Shown: positions 49,301-59,600 of the stretch, piece by piece
How positions within the stretch are numbered: position 1 is the first letter of the stretch
Layout of the letters: every line of letters begins with the position of its first letter
Assembly: GCF_003597395.2 (NCBI RefSeq)
Contig: NC_133790.1
Span: 20,325,463-20,389,462 of the forward strand
Direction: 5' to 3'
DNA: 64,000 nucleotides
From: Chelonoidis abingdonii
Taxonomy: Eukaryota; Chordata; Testudines; Testudinidae
Made by a program: the position numbers and the translations under genes
Notes under the pieces: model-generated
What the model was told of the DNA's origin: nothing
Databases searched by the model: none
What the model saw: only the letters and a program-made list of their open reading frames with translations

Positions 49301-51085
49301 TTGAAGGCAAATGTCTCCAAAGAAAAGAATCTGAACAAGACTGCCTGGTTTGGAGGAATATGATGCAATGGGTTGTAATCCAAACCAGCCTGGCAGAGGG
49401 GGTTTCCAGTACCAGTTAACTCCGCCCACTTCATAATAAACTCATGAGGGATACTTAGAGTGGTTCAGGGTGCCATGACTGCATGGGGGATGGACTAAAA
49501 ATTGGCAGGTAACATGTAAGAACTGCATTTTCCTCTCCCTGGTAGGTACTGGTGCCTCTCATTCTAGGGGAGCCATTTTCTCCAGAGAAGCTAGAGACGG
49601 CTGTCGAGGAACTGAATTCTGCTCTGAAGCAGTTTGAGGAGAAGTTCCTTCAGAACAAGCCCTTCATTGTGGGCAACGAGATCTCCCTGGCAGACCTGAT
49701 GGCCATTGTGGAGCTCATGGAGGTGAGTGTTGGTCCTACTGGTTCCAGTTGCCAACCAGACTTCAGACAAAGCAAGCTGGGTTGCTGGGAGAGTGGGCTG
49801 ACATATGGCTTTCATGTCCTGCAAAAATATCTCAAATAAGAATTCTCTTTGCCAGTTTGTTTTTAAAACTTTTTGAATAAAACTGAAAGAGTTGAAGCGA
49901 CACTTCCTATGGAAATGAAAAATATTTAAAGAACTTCAACGTTGCTCTGATTCCTGGTCCTCTGGCAGAAATAAATGGAAATCAGTAGACTAGCTGAAAG
50001 GTCTTAAGTTACTAAAACTTATTGTAGGGTGAGTGTACCTGGAGATGCTCAGGACTGTGGAAAAACTACCTGTGTTTTAAACTGATTGAGAAATGCATGG
50101 TTTCCCTTCCTCAGACTGGGAATTCCATAGGGAAAAGTCTGGGGGTCAGAGTTGTGGGGGTTTTTTGTTTGTTTTTTCCTTGAAGTGCTGAGCCTACAGT
50201 CTAAACTTAGAAAAAAAACATATCTATATATTAAAGCGAGGACTTCCGCTGTATCCCTAAACACATTCACACAATTGAAGTACCATTGTATGTATCCTTA
50301 AGAATGAAGTACCTGCTTTTGTATTGCAGAAGGCTCTTTTTAATTGGCTGGTGTGAATCTACTTTACTTTTCATTATAAAATTGATTATCTCTTGAGATG
50401 GTGTTTGTAACATACTTACTGACACTTGTGCTGTAGGTTTGTTAGTCTGTTTTCATTACCCAGTGGAATGAAATACTAGTCTCTTCACATTCTGGCTTTC
50501 ATGTGTTAGCATGACTCTAATTTTTGGGTTGCAAACTCTGCAGAGAGATTTTTAAACCCAAACAACAAAGTATTTCCAATGAAAACTCAAGAATGCCTTT
50601 CCTTTTAATGTTGGAGTAGGGGGCAGAAGGGGAAGACCACATTGCTATCCCTCTGTGTCCCCATGTAGCTGTCACAGGTATTCTAAGATACTACTCTAGT
50701 CTCCTAAAAATGGAGAACTTGAAATGAGCTGAAACCAGGCCCCAAAATCCCAAATCGTCCAGATCTGACTTGATCCAGCTGAGATTCGTTTTGAACTCCA
50801 GATGGCTTTTTGGTCCCATCCCTCTGAGTGGATTCTGGTTTGGACTGTTCGCATGGAAGTTGTACTACTGTGTTTTTGCTTCTGTCTTTACAGCCTGTAG
50901 GATGTGGCTGTGACATCTTTGAGAACAAGCCAAAGCTGATGGAGTGGCGCAGCCGGGTGGAGGAAGCTGTGGGGAAGGAGCTCTTCCAGCAAGCACATGA
51001 GATACTCCTGAATGTCAAGAATCTGAGCACCACTCAACTTCCCCCAGAACTGAGTGAATCTCTGAAACAGCTTCTAAAACCTTGA
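34348..51085 (+). CDS. GSTT1: Theta-class glutathione S-transferase, 5 exons, complete (GSTT1-like)
   Basis: Exons 34348-34459, 47115-47202, 48414-48564, 49546-49722 and 50894-51085 (112, 88, 151, 177, 192 nt) give 239 residues; human GSTT1 has 240. Cytosolic theta GSTs conjugate glutathione to small halogenated and epoxide substrates. The N-terminal thioredoxin-like domain has MVVELFLDLLSQPCRAVFIF with catalytic Ser11, KKVPALKDG (GSH-binding loop with cis-Pro) and LAERSIA. The C-terminal helical domain has HWYPSDLQKRARVDEYLSWQ, KFLQNKPFIVGNEISLAD (N-capping box) and PVGCGCDIFENKPKLMEW. Intron phases agree at each junction. Intron 1 is 12.7 kb and filled with mobile elements; since no other exon 1 or 2 lies between, the pairing is the simplest reading. 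GSTT1 versus another theta paralogue is not decidable here. Confidence 0.93.
34744..34941. mobile_element. Penelope-like element fragment, palindromic, with 13-bp duplication
   Basis: A 198-bp insertion flanked by a perfect 13-bp direct repeat ACTAGACACATGA (34731-34743 and 34942-34954). Its left half is the inverted form of its right half (GCAGCAAAGAGTCCTG ... CAGGACTCTTTGCTGC), followed by a unique tail ending GGCTACCCCTCTG. In the middle is CCGATGA (34823-34829), a GTGGGT/ACCCAC stem and GAAA (34847-34850), a hammerhead-ribozyme-like core. Penelope-like retroelements are known to carry such ribozymes. It is inside GSTT1 intron 1 and has no RT frame. Confidence 0.75.
35536..36598 (-). mobile_element. 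ERV-type LTR (old), GSTT1 intron 1
   Basis: On the + strand it starts TGTCATGG and ends GTGTCACA, giving the LTR-like TG...CA borders. The poly-A/TATA-like A/T-rich block in the middle and its resemblance to the LTR at about 41951-42751 (shared AAGCTT...GCTGCCACCAA and CCTGATTGGTCTC-type stretches) suggest an endogenous retrovirus LTR on the - strand. No gag, pol or env frame adjoins it. No clear target duplication; borders are estimates. Confidence 0.55.
36690..38570 (+). mobile_element. Non-LTR retrotransposon fragment (L1/Tx1-like ORF2 C-terminus), broken
   Basis: The frame from about 36732 reads MQLAHFQTVPRKHLYTLMLH and later ISWRLLHRAMSTGMYLVWF followed by a CCHC knuckle CPFCGMRETLAHVYLEC (CX2CX7HX4C). 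This is typical of the end of the L1/Tx1 ORF2 protein. Frameshifts follow near 37140. Further remnants include WVASTGSLDAFE near 38320-38350, after about 1 kb of GC-rich unrelated or degraded DNA. The copy is dead. The clade is a tentative call from motif memory. Confidence 0.6.
37780..38060. repeat. G/T-rich low-complexity stretch
   Basis: Strongly purine/G-biased sequence with GTGGGGG-like runs, inside the broken LINE fragment. Open frames on the opposite strand are low-complexity proline-rich artefacts. Confidence 0.5.
38807..38900. repeat. LTR-terminus-like fragment
   Basis: Begins TGTCAGGGTTCCTTCCCCAC, which resembles the start of a common turtle LTR. It quickly diverges, and no matching end or duplication was found. 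Low confidence. Confidence 0.35.
38900..41786. other. GSTT1 intron 1 interior, no gene recognised
   Basis: About 2.9 kb of A/T-moderate DNA with no exon, RNA gene or confident element. It probably consists of old decayed repeats. Confidence 0.45.
41951..42751 (-). mobile_element. ERV-type LTR nested in hAT element
   Basis: TG at 41951 and CA at 42751 bracket a region with an A/T-rich block (TTTATATAAAAAGAAG at about 42350) that reads as TATA/poly-A region on the - strand. It shares blocks with the LTR at 35536-36598 but is clearly divergent. Borders are uncertain and no coding remnant adjoins. Confidence 0.5.
42942..43214. mobile_element. Harbinger-like MITE with TTA duplication
   Basis: Flanked by TTA on both sides (42939-42941, 43215-43217). 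Ends AGGTAGTCCGCAG and CTAGATAGACCAGGCC. The core, read on the - strand, matches the element at 7493-7737 (CGTCCGCGGCTCCCCC). It includes CpG-rich sequence and a GATATATCG palindrome repeated twice (around 43001 and 43028). It is nested within the 41787-44524 hAT shell. Confidence 0.72.
44064..44213. mobile_element. Penelope-like element fragment with hammerhead-like core
   Basis: The core is CTGATGA (44097-44103), a stem GTGGG...CTCAC, and GAAA (44121-44124) followed by GCTTATGC. An inverted copy of the flank (GGGCATAAGCTTTCGTGGGC) makes it palindromic. It ends in CAGACTAACAGGACTACCAC. Flanks GAAACTGACAGTATA and GAAACCTGTCAGTATA form an aged duplication. Related to 34744-34941 but older. Confidence 0.65.
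44533..47114. other. GSTT1 intron 1, distal part
   Basis: No exon or element is confidently recognised in these 2.6 kb. A stretch near 46590-46690 (AAGTGCCTCACACATGGATC) resembles the tail of an old MIR/CR1-like repeat. Confidence 0.45.
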
Positions 51086-53624
51086 ATTAAAAAGGGGAAA
51101 TGTTCCTCTAAACAAAGCTAATCCTGTGTGGGTTTTTCCTGCATGTTTCACTCCCTTCTCCAACACCACATCTCAGTGGCCTTCCAGCCCAAAAGGAAAG
51201 AATAGCATCTTACTAACAATACTTTAACTATAGCCCTTCCATGATTTACAGAAAGGGAAGATACTATCTTTTGTTGTTACAAACACTGAATCACCCCTGT
51301 AGACATGTGAGCTGCAGTATTGGTAGGGCTCCCTTTCCTTCCTTGACTCATCCTCACTGGACCTGCCTGAGACTTTCAGCAGCTCAATCCACATTGGCAC
51401 TCAGCAGTGTGCAAGCCCCCAGTCCCTCACTAGCTAGAAGCCTACATTTCCGATACTTGGGTGCATTAGTGTTGCAGTCACATTGTGCAGGAGGGGCTGA
51501 GCAATTTCCAAATGACTTAGTCTCAACATACTTTTCCTTCCCCCTAATTACACTACAACTTTATGGCGGGATCACCATATCGCTCAAGGGTGTGAAAAAC
51601 GCACACCCCTTGGCAACCTAGATTATACCAATTTAGCCCCCACCGTAAACAGCGCTATGTTGACAGGGGGATTTCCCCTGTCAATATAGCTACTGCCTCT
51701 CATTGGGGTGAATTAATTAAGTCAACAGGAGAGCTCTCTCCTGTTGGCTTAGTGCAGCTCCTCTAGAGAGCTTACGGTGGCACAGCTGAATGCACTGCAA
51801 GCTCTCTAGTGGAGTCATCATCACCCCAGTCTGCATGGAGAGTAGGCTGCAGATTCACAGCTTTGCCAATGAAAGAGTAAAGAGAACCTCCAGCTAAATG
51901 GATGAGAAGTGGACAAAGACAGCTTCTGGAAAGCTGGGCATGAGAATTTCTAAGCAAACACGTTTCCATCAGTTGGAAGCTACTCAATCCAGCTCCATGA
52001 ACCAACTGGGATGGGGTATATGCAGGGGAAGACAAGTCTGATCCAGCAGACACTCATGAGTAACAGTATGTCCTATCTTCAGGTGGAACTATACACACGA
52101 CTAAAGATACATTTGTATTGGCAGGCTCAAGCTTTAATGTGCAAGGAATGATCTAATGTATGAACAAAAGCTGCATTTCCAACCGAAGCTTCTGCCAGCA
52201 TGCTGTGCCATGCTGAGTGTACACACAATGCCTCCTCAGCTAAATGAGACTCTGGCTTGAATTGTTTTGGGGTTTTTTAATGCAAAGAATGAAACAAAAG
52301 TCAGAGGGGGTGGATGGACCTTCTCATGGGCCTTAATAAGCCCAACATGATTTACTAACCAAGTCATTATAATTCATAACAGAAAGGGCCAAGCCTCTGC
52401 TGTACTCACAAATGCAGCATGAATGGAGGCCATCTGGCAGACCTGTACAGAAGCACATGGTTCAGCTTACAGGTGCAGTGGGAAATGGCTTGGTTCCCCT
52501 CCAACCAAACAACCTTTCCTACACTCATGATTTGTATGCTGCATGGGTCCCAGGATGAGGTAATATCTTTCATTTAATAGAAGCTGGTCCAATAAAAACT
52601 ACTACCTCACCCACCTTGTCTCCTACTCCCCACAGGAATTGGGTACAAATGGCCAGATTCATTCCTAGCACAGCTCTATTGAAGTCCAAGCAGAGAGCCA
52701 GGCTTACAGAGCCTTTCCCTCTGGTCTCCTCTCCCCCTACTGCAGCCAGGAGCATTCTTCTCTTGGTGTTCTGCTGCTGGGGAATTTAGAGTTGTTTTTT
52801 GGGCTCCATCCACTTCAGGGCAAAGTGATGAGCAAACACTTGAGCTAGACAATCCTGCCTGTGTTTCCTTTCCTCCTCTTTGGCCTCCTGCTTTCCCTTC
52901 CCATCCCATTCCCCATCCGCTTCAAGTGAGAAGGTGGATCAGGTTTGCAGAACTGGGTCTTCTTTTCTTAAGCAAAGCCACAACAAGCAACCTATTGTCT
53001 ATGGGCTGCTGTCAGGATTCCAACTGAGCAAACCCAAATTCACTTGGAGCCTCCCCCTTCCTCCTGCTGGAGTTGAGCCATCAGTGCAGTCAAGGAGATC
53101 CACAAGGGGCACCTTGAGGGGTGGGGAAAGGAGCAACACATGGTTATTAACAAATAACCATGGAGACAAGTTGGGTGGGGGGTTCCGAGAGATGCAAATG
53201 CATCTGGGCTTTATCATTATTTGTGTAATGTCAAAGGTGTGCTTGTGTTTTACAGATGGGCATCTGGTCTTGGAGCCAGGTCATACAAATGGGAGGGGAG
53301 AGGTTTCTGGGGTGGGAGTGCTACACTCCTTGGAATATGCCCCTGCAGATAAAATTTTTCAATGTAAATATCTACATTACAGGTGGCTGCCAAGGTACAC
53401 TGTTCACATTCTGGTGGGGCAGGGAGAGATGCCACCTTGGCCTGGTCCCTGTCTCTTTCCTCTGGAGGAACAGCAGGGGAGGAGCTCTAATGATACACAA
53501 TAACTAAGAGATGGAAAGAAGTTTCTCTTCAGTCTGCCCTCTCTGCAGCTACAGCCAAGGACAGGTAGTCTCAGCCTCTACACAGCACCTCTCTCCCTGC
53601 TGTTCCCTCTGCCCAGCAGGTAGG
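51086..53624. other. Intergenic between the two GSTT genes
   Basis: About 2.5 kb. It includes the 3' UTR of the first GST (ATTAAA at 51087, no clear AATAAA close by), the MITE at about 51548-51830, and the proximal promoter of the second GST. No other gene was recognised. Confidence 0.5.
51548..51830. mobile_element. Harbinger-like MITE downstream of GSTT1
   Basis: Contains the hairpin-forming CTCAAGGGTGTG / GCACACCCCTTGG pair and the GACAGGGGGATTTCCCCTGTC and CAGGAGAGCTCTCTCCTG palindromes, typical of a reptile Harbinger MITE family also seen at 59246-59542 (AGGGGGGTGTTTTTTTCACACCCC). Ends are decayed, so the borders are estimates. Confidence 0.55.
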
Positions 53625-56600
53625 ATGGGGATAGAGCTCTACCTGGACTTGCTCTCACCACCCTGCCGATCCGTCTACATCTTTGTCAAGAAGAACAACA
53701 TCCCCTTCACATTCAAACAAATGGAGGTACTCAAAGGTGAGGGAAGGAGCTGAACCCCTTTGCTGTGTTAGGATATAGAGATGCAGGCCTGCCTGTAAAG
53801 GCCTATACTTTTAAGAATTTAGGTATCTGTTTATCATTTAGCTAGTTATAGAGGTATAAAAGAAAGAATCTGTGTAAGGGCCTTTTTTTACTGTGACAGT
53901 CTGAGGCCCTGTTGTTAAACTCAGGCCTTTGGCTAAGCAGCAGAGGCAGCCATAAGCTGGGAAGCATATGGTCACATTCTTACATTTCAGACTAGTCACA
54001 TTGAAATAAGGTGCTATTGGGCTGTTAGGATTACAATCCTGTTCTGATAATGCAGATCCCCGCCAGAGAAAGATGGTTAAAGAAAACTTAGTTTGATAGC
54101 ATCCTGTCTGGCAAGAAATTACTTTTTAATAGTTGTGGTTGTGAAACCCTCATTTCTGTATGTTTTATCTTTATGGCCCCCAATTTTCTATTGTTAAACT
54201 ATCTGGTTCTCTAATTGTTTCTGTTGGCTGTATAATTAATTTTGCTAGGTGTAAGTTAATTAGGGTAGTGGGATATAATTGGGGAGAGAATTATGTTACA
54301 ATATGTTAGGATTGGTTAGACAGATTTCAGTAAAATGATTGGTTAAGGTATAGCTGAGAATATTACTATATAAATTAGGGGCAAACAGGAAGTAAGTTGG
54401 GGTTCAAAAATAAGGAAAAAGGAACTTGGATTTAAGCTTGCTGGAAGTTCACCCAAATAAACATAAAATTGTTTGCACTTTTGGACTTCGGGTATTGTTG
54501 CTCTCTGTTCATGCGAGAAGGCCCAGGGAAGTGAGAGGATGAAGGAATAAGTTCTCTAATATGCGCTCCCTTGGGGTTGTGTTGGCTAACCTTTCTTCCT
54601 TCCCCAGCAAGCACTGAGACCAGATACCCACAACAGACCTCAGCTTAGGAAGCATCCCTTCCCTTCCTGTTTTCAGCCTTTGTGAGTAAAGGACCTTCAA
54701 GAAGGAGATAAGCAAAGCTAAACTCAAACCCTGGAAACCTTTTCTGGAGTGAGGGAATCTGGGAGGAAGATTCAGTTTTGGGGAGCAAAATGCCAGGTGG
54801 AATTTAGCTGGGAGTGTCATAGACGGTTCTGACTACTGCTCTGGAGTGACATTGCAGATGTCAACCCAGTACGCCGCTGGAGCTTCCCTCCTATCCACTT
54901 TGCGGCTTTAAGGGTCTTGAACCCCATGCTGTGGCTCTGTGCTCTGCTCCCTGTCTCTGCTTCTTTTTGCTCTGCTTCCCCCTTCCCAGCCCCGTGTACT
55001 TTCCAATTCCCTTTCAACATCTGACAAGCCATATGAATGCTGCCCAGTATAAATGCATCACCTCCCTGTGGCCAGGAACAGGTGGGTGATGGGTTTGATA
55101 CATGGTATTCATCTTGTATTGCTGTCTTTTTCTGACTCAGTGGTGGTTGTGATATATTGTGTGGGTTTTTTTTTTCTTGCTGTTTTTCTTCCTCACTGGT
55201 TAGGGGAAATCTCTGCCTACTCTGATTGCCTTGAGGAAGTTGTGATGGGTTGGATCACAGAACTCCCCTAGGGAGCTGCCACCCAATGTGCCAAGACTAT
55301 CTCTGCTCCTGCTTTTCCTGCCAGCTCGAGACCCCAGCACCCTGTCTTGCTGAGCCAGACACACCCGCCTGCTCCACCAAAGACCCCTAGTCTGAATTAC
55401 TTGCCCCAAAGTTGCAGGCTTCACTGAAAACAGCTCACAGAAATGTTCCTGTCTTTAACACTCAGATGCCCAACTTCCAACGGGGTGTAAACCCAAATAA
55501 ATCCTTTTACCCTGTATAAAGCTTATGCAGAGTAAACTCATAAATTGTTTGCCCTCTATAACACTGATAGAGAGAGATGCATGGCTGTTCGCTCCCCCAG
55601 GTATTAATACATACTCTGGGTCAATTAATAAGTAAAAAGTGATTTTATTAAATACAGACAGAAGGATTTAAGTGGTTCCAAGTAGTAACAGACAGAACAA
55701 AGTAAGTCATCAAGCAAAATAAAATAAAACGTGCGAATCTATGTCTAATCAAACTGAATACAGATAATCTCACCCTCAGAGATGCTTCAGTAAGTTTTTT
55801 CCTCAGACTGGACACCTTCCAGGCCTGGGCACAATTTTTTCCCCGGTACAGTTCTTGTTCCAGCTCAGGTTGTAGCTAGGGGATTTTTCATGATGGCTCC
55901 TCATGCTTTGTTCTGTTCTACCCCTTTATATATCTTTTGCATAAGGCGGAAATCCTTTGTCCCTCTCTGGGTTCCCACCCGCTTCTTCTCAGTGGAAAGA
56001 CACCAGGTTAAAGATGGATTTCAGTTTAGGTGATATGATCACATGTCAATGCAAGACTTCATTGCCCACTTGCCAGCACACATGTATACAGGAAGACTTA
56101 CAGGTAAAACACATCCAGCTGCAGACAATTGTCCTGGTTAATGGGAGTCATCAAGATTCCAAACCACCAGTAACGGCCAACACTTTGCATAATTACAATA
56201 AACCCTCAGAGTTATATTGTATATTTCTAGTTTCAGATACAAGAGTGATACGTTTATAGAAATAGGATGAACACACAAAGTAGATTATAAGCTTTGTAAT
56301 GATACCTTACAAGAGACCTTTTACATGAAGCATATTGTAGTTACATTATATGCATCCATTAGCATATTTTTATAAAACCATATAGACTGCAACATCACAG
56401 AAGTATCTTTTCAGCCCTTCATTATGTTCTGGATAGTGATGCAGAAAATGTGTATAATCTATCTTTGTTTTCGCTCATTACACAATGGCTCCCCATTGTG
56501 GTACCAGGGGGTCTCCCAGTTTTCATTTTCAATCTGCGATCACAGATTCTGCATTTGGTAAACATCTACCTGCATTTTACTTATCACATTCCAAGGTATC

Positions 56601-59600
56601 TGCTAGACCAAAGAATGTAGGTTGTGTTTTTAGCTCTTCTTCCCACTAGGCAGAATGTTGTCTCCTTAGGGCTAGAATCTTGACCCTGGGGATAAGCAAC
56701 AACATGTCTGGGGAACGTTTTTAGCACATCCATGGAGCTTTCTAAAGTCAGTGGATAAACTAGGTACTGATACCAATGTTGATGGGGAAGTGAGTATAAA
56801 ACCATACATAGAGACCATGATAATCTGAACCTCAGATGAACAGAAGAGTATCTGAAGGCTACATATATGTCTTCAATAAACACATATTATATCTGACATC
56901 TGACCTGCACATACAGATCTAGATGGTGAATTCTTCATGGCTGATTGAGGCATAAACCATTCGGTGCTGAAGTTTGACTAGTACCATGCACAGAAGTCCT
57001 GGAGCTCACATGCTGCTGGTCAACACGGTGGGAAACAGCCTTTGGGAAGCTGGCTGGTTTTCTATGCTGGCCAGCTTTGAGGTCTGCACTCAGCATTAGA
57101 AGCTGTCAAAGCTTTGTGAATCAGCTTCCCACAGTCATCCAAAGGCTACTGCTGTCTCCTGAGCCTTTTGCATAATCAATTTTGCTGTATTCTTTTTCTG
57201 TAATTTCAAGCCACTAAAATGCTTTATATGAATGGAAAGTCTGTCAGTCAGCCCTGAAAATAGGCAGGCTTGGTATGTCCATGGGAGAGTTAATAAAAAA
57301 CATGGCCAGCTATATGCAGGCCTAACATAAATAGATGTAATCCTCATTGACTCCCATGGGAGTTCTGCCTGCTTCCACCAGGGCTGAACTGGTCTGAAAC
57401 ATGCCTGAATCTTCACACTCCTTCTTGAGCATTATTCATGTTTCAAATAGGGAAGCTTATCTCACAAGTGTGGTGGTTAATGCTGCTGCATAGGAGGTTA
57501 CTCTACGTAGAAAAGAGGCGTGGATTTATTTTTGATCAAGCTTTTGAGTTTGGTCTTCTACACCTTGGTAACGGAGTGGGAGTGTGTTGCTTTGACCAAA
57601 GTCTCATTTCTCTGCAGCTTCTCCTCTGAGGCATTGTTACTCAGAGCCCCAAATGAATCCTCCCCAGGTGACTAATGGGGCTGTCAACCAATCAGTGGGG
57701 AAAGGCTTATGATTCAGCAGTTCTGCCCAACAAACTTTGTCAGACAAGAGCTCCTAGGAATGAATTTGCTTCAACATTTCCATACTGTAAATATTGGAGA
57801 TAACGAGCCTCCTCTTTGTACTTTGCCTTCTGCCCTGTTTTTTTTTTTTCTTTTTTTTTGGAATTCACCTGAATTTTATTTAACTTAGGGAATATTAAAA
57901 GCTGGTGAAAGGTGCCAGACTGAGAGCCCCAAAAGCAATCCCCTCTGCTCAGAACAGGGACAGCAGAAACAGCGCAGACCTCACCACTCTGCCTCTGTGC
58001 TAACAAGGTCGTTTCCAGGGATTATAGGGAATTTCAGTTGCCATGGCCCATTCAGCTCTTGGCCTCCCACAGAGACTGCCAAGGAAGGTGCCAATGATAG
58101 TGGTGATTATTGTAATGTGAGGAATTCTCCACTACAATAAGATCACTAAGGAATCTTGGTCAATGAACAGCTATCCAATGACAACAACTATTAGCCATTA
58201 CTCACCTGAGCTGGATGTGAAACAGAGACCTTAATGTCCACTAAGTAGAAATATAAACTAAAAAGCAGGTGGGCTGTTTGTACACAGGTGGCCATCCAGG
58301 ATCTCAGAACACTGACTCTCCATGCCAATAATTTAAATGGGGCATGTTTCAGTTCTGTTAAAGATAAACTGCAAAACAAGAGGAACAGAAAGGATTGTGA
58401 CCTTTACTGGTTCTTTATGATGCACAAAGACAGCCCCAGAAACTTAATCTTCCCTACAGACAGAAGGGGTGTGTTTTTTCTGCTTATTTTAAATCTTACC
58501 AGACTCTCATTCTCTCTCTAGCTCTAGGAGGACTTAGCAAGATCTGTGGCAGGTCTGGCCACTAATGTCACATGAGGCTGCAACTTATGCAACCAGTTTT
58601 CCCTCCCCCACTCAGGCTACCACCTAATCAGCATCCAAAGGGCAGGTAGATGTTACAGCTCAGGTTACCATTTCATGTGTCATCCCTATTTGGGTCCCCA
58701 GGTTCTTGTCAAGGTACTGCAGCAAAGCCAGAAAAGTGAGAATCCAAGATTTCTAGTGTAATATAAAGTAAGGGTAGGGAGAAAGGGTGGAACACTTAAA
58801 ACCAAAATCAAACTCTTGAAACATATTTTCTAGATCATTCAGTAGTAAAGAGCAAACCCCACTTTTATGCTTTTCTGTGCAATTCCTGTTTTCAAAGAAG
58901 CCAAAGACCTGATTAGATAACAAACTCTGTTAACATCAGTCAGTTGGAACAGTGTGATTGTGGAATTTAAACTCTCCTATGAGAAAGGGAAGAATAAGCT
59001 ATTTCACAAGTTCTCCTGAAAGGGATGCACTAATATCAGTGCTCTCAAGCCAGGGCTAATCCAGGGAAATGCTGTGTAAGCTTCCCTCTCCATAACTAGG
59101 TTAATGGTCATCCACTCTGACCTCCAACCTCTCTGCTGTTCCAGAGGTGGGGAACCTTTGTTTGTAGACTAATCATTTTCTGTGACTGTTTATGCAGTAA
59201 CAAGCTGACTGCTGTGTCACTGACATGCATGTCTTTCTCTTCTTAGGCTATGGCTACACTTGAAACTTCAAAGCACTGCCACGGCAGCATTGCCGCAGCA
59301 GCGCTTTGAAGTCTGAGTGTGGTCGCAGCGCCAGCGCTGGGAGAGAGCTCTCCCAGCACTGCGCGTACTCCACATCCTCTACAAGTGTAGCTTGCAGCGC
59401 TCAGGGGGGTGTTTGCAGCGCTGCAGCACTGATTACACTGAGGCTTTACAGCGCTGTATCTTGCAGCGCTCAGGGGGGTGTTTTTTTCACACCCCTGAGC
59501 ACGAAAGTTGCAACGCTGTAAAGCACCACTGTAGCCATGGCCTTAGTCAGAGCTCTGGAAACTTCCTCAGGCACTCCTCTCCTGGGGGAGCAGCTTCTGT

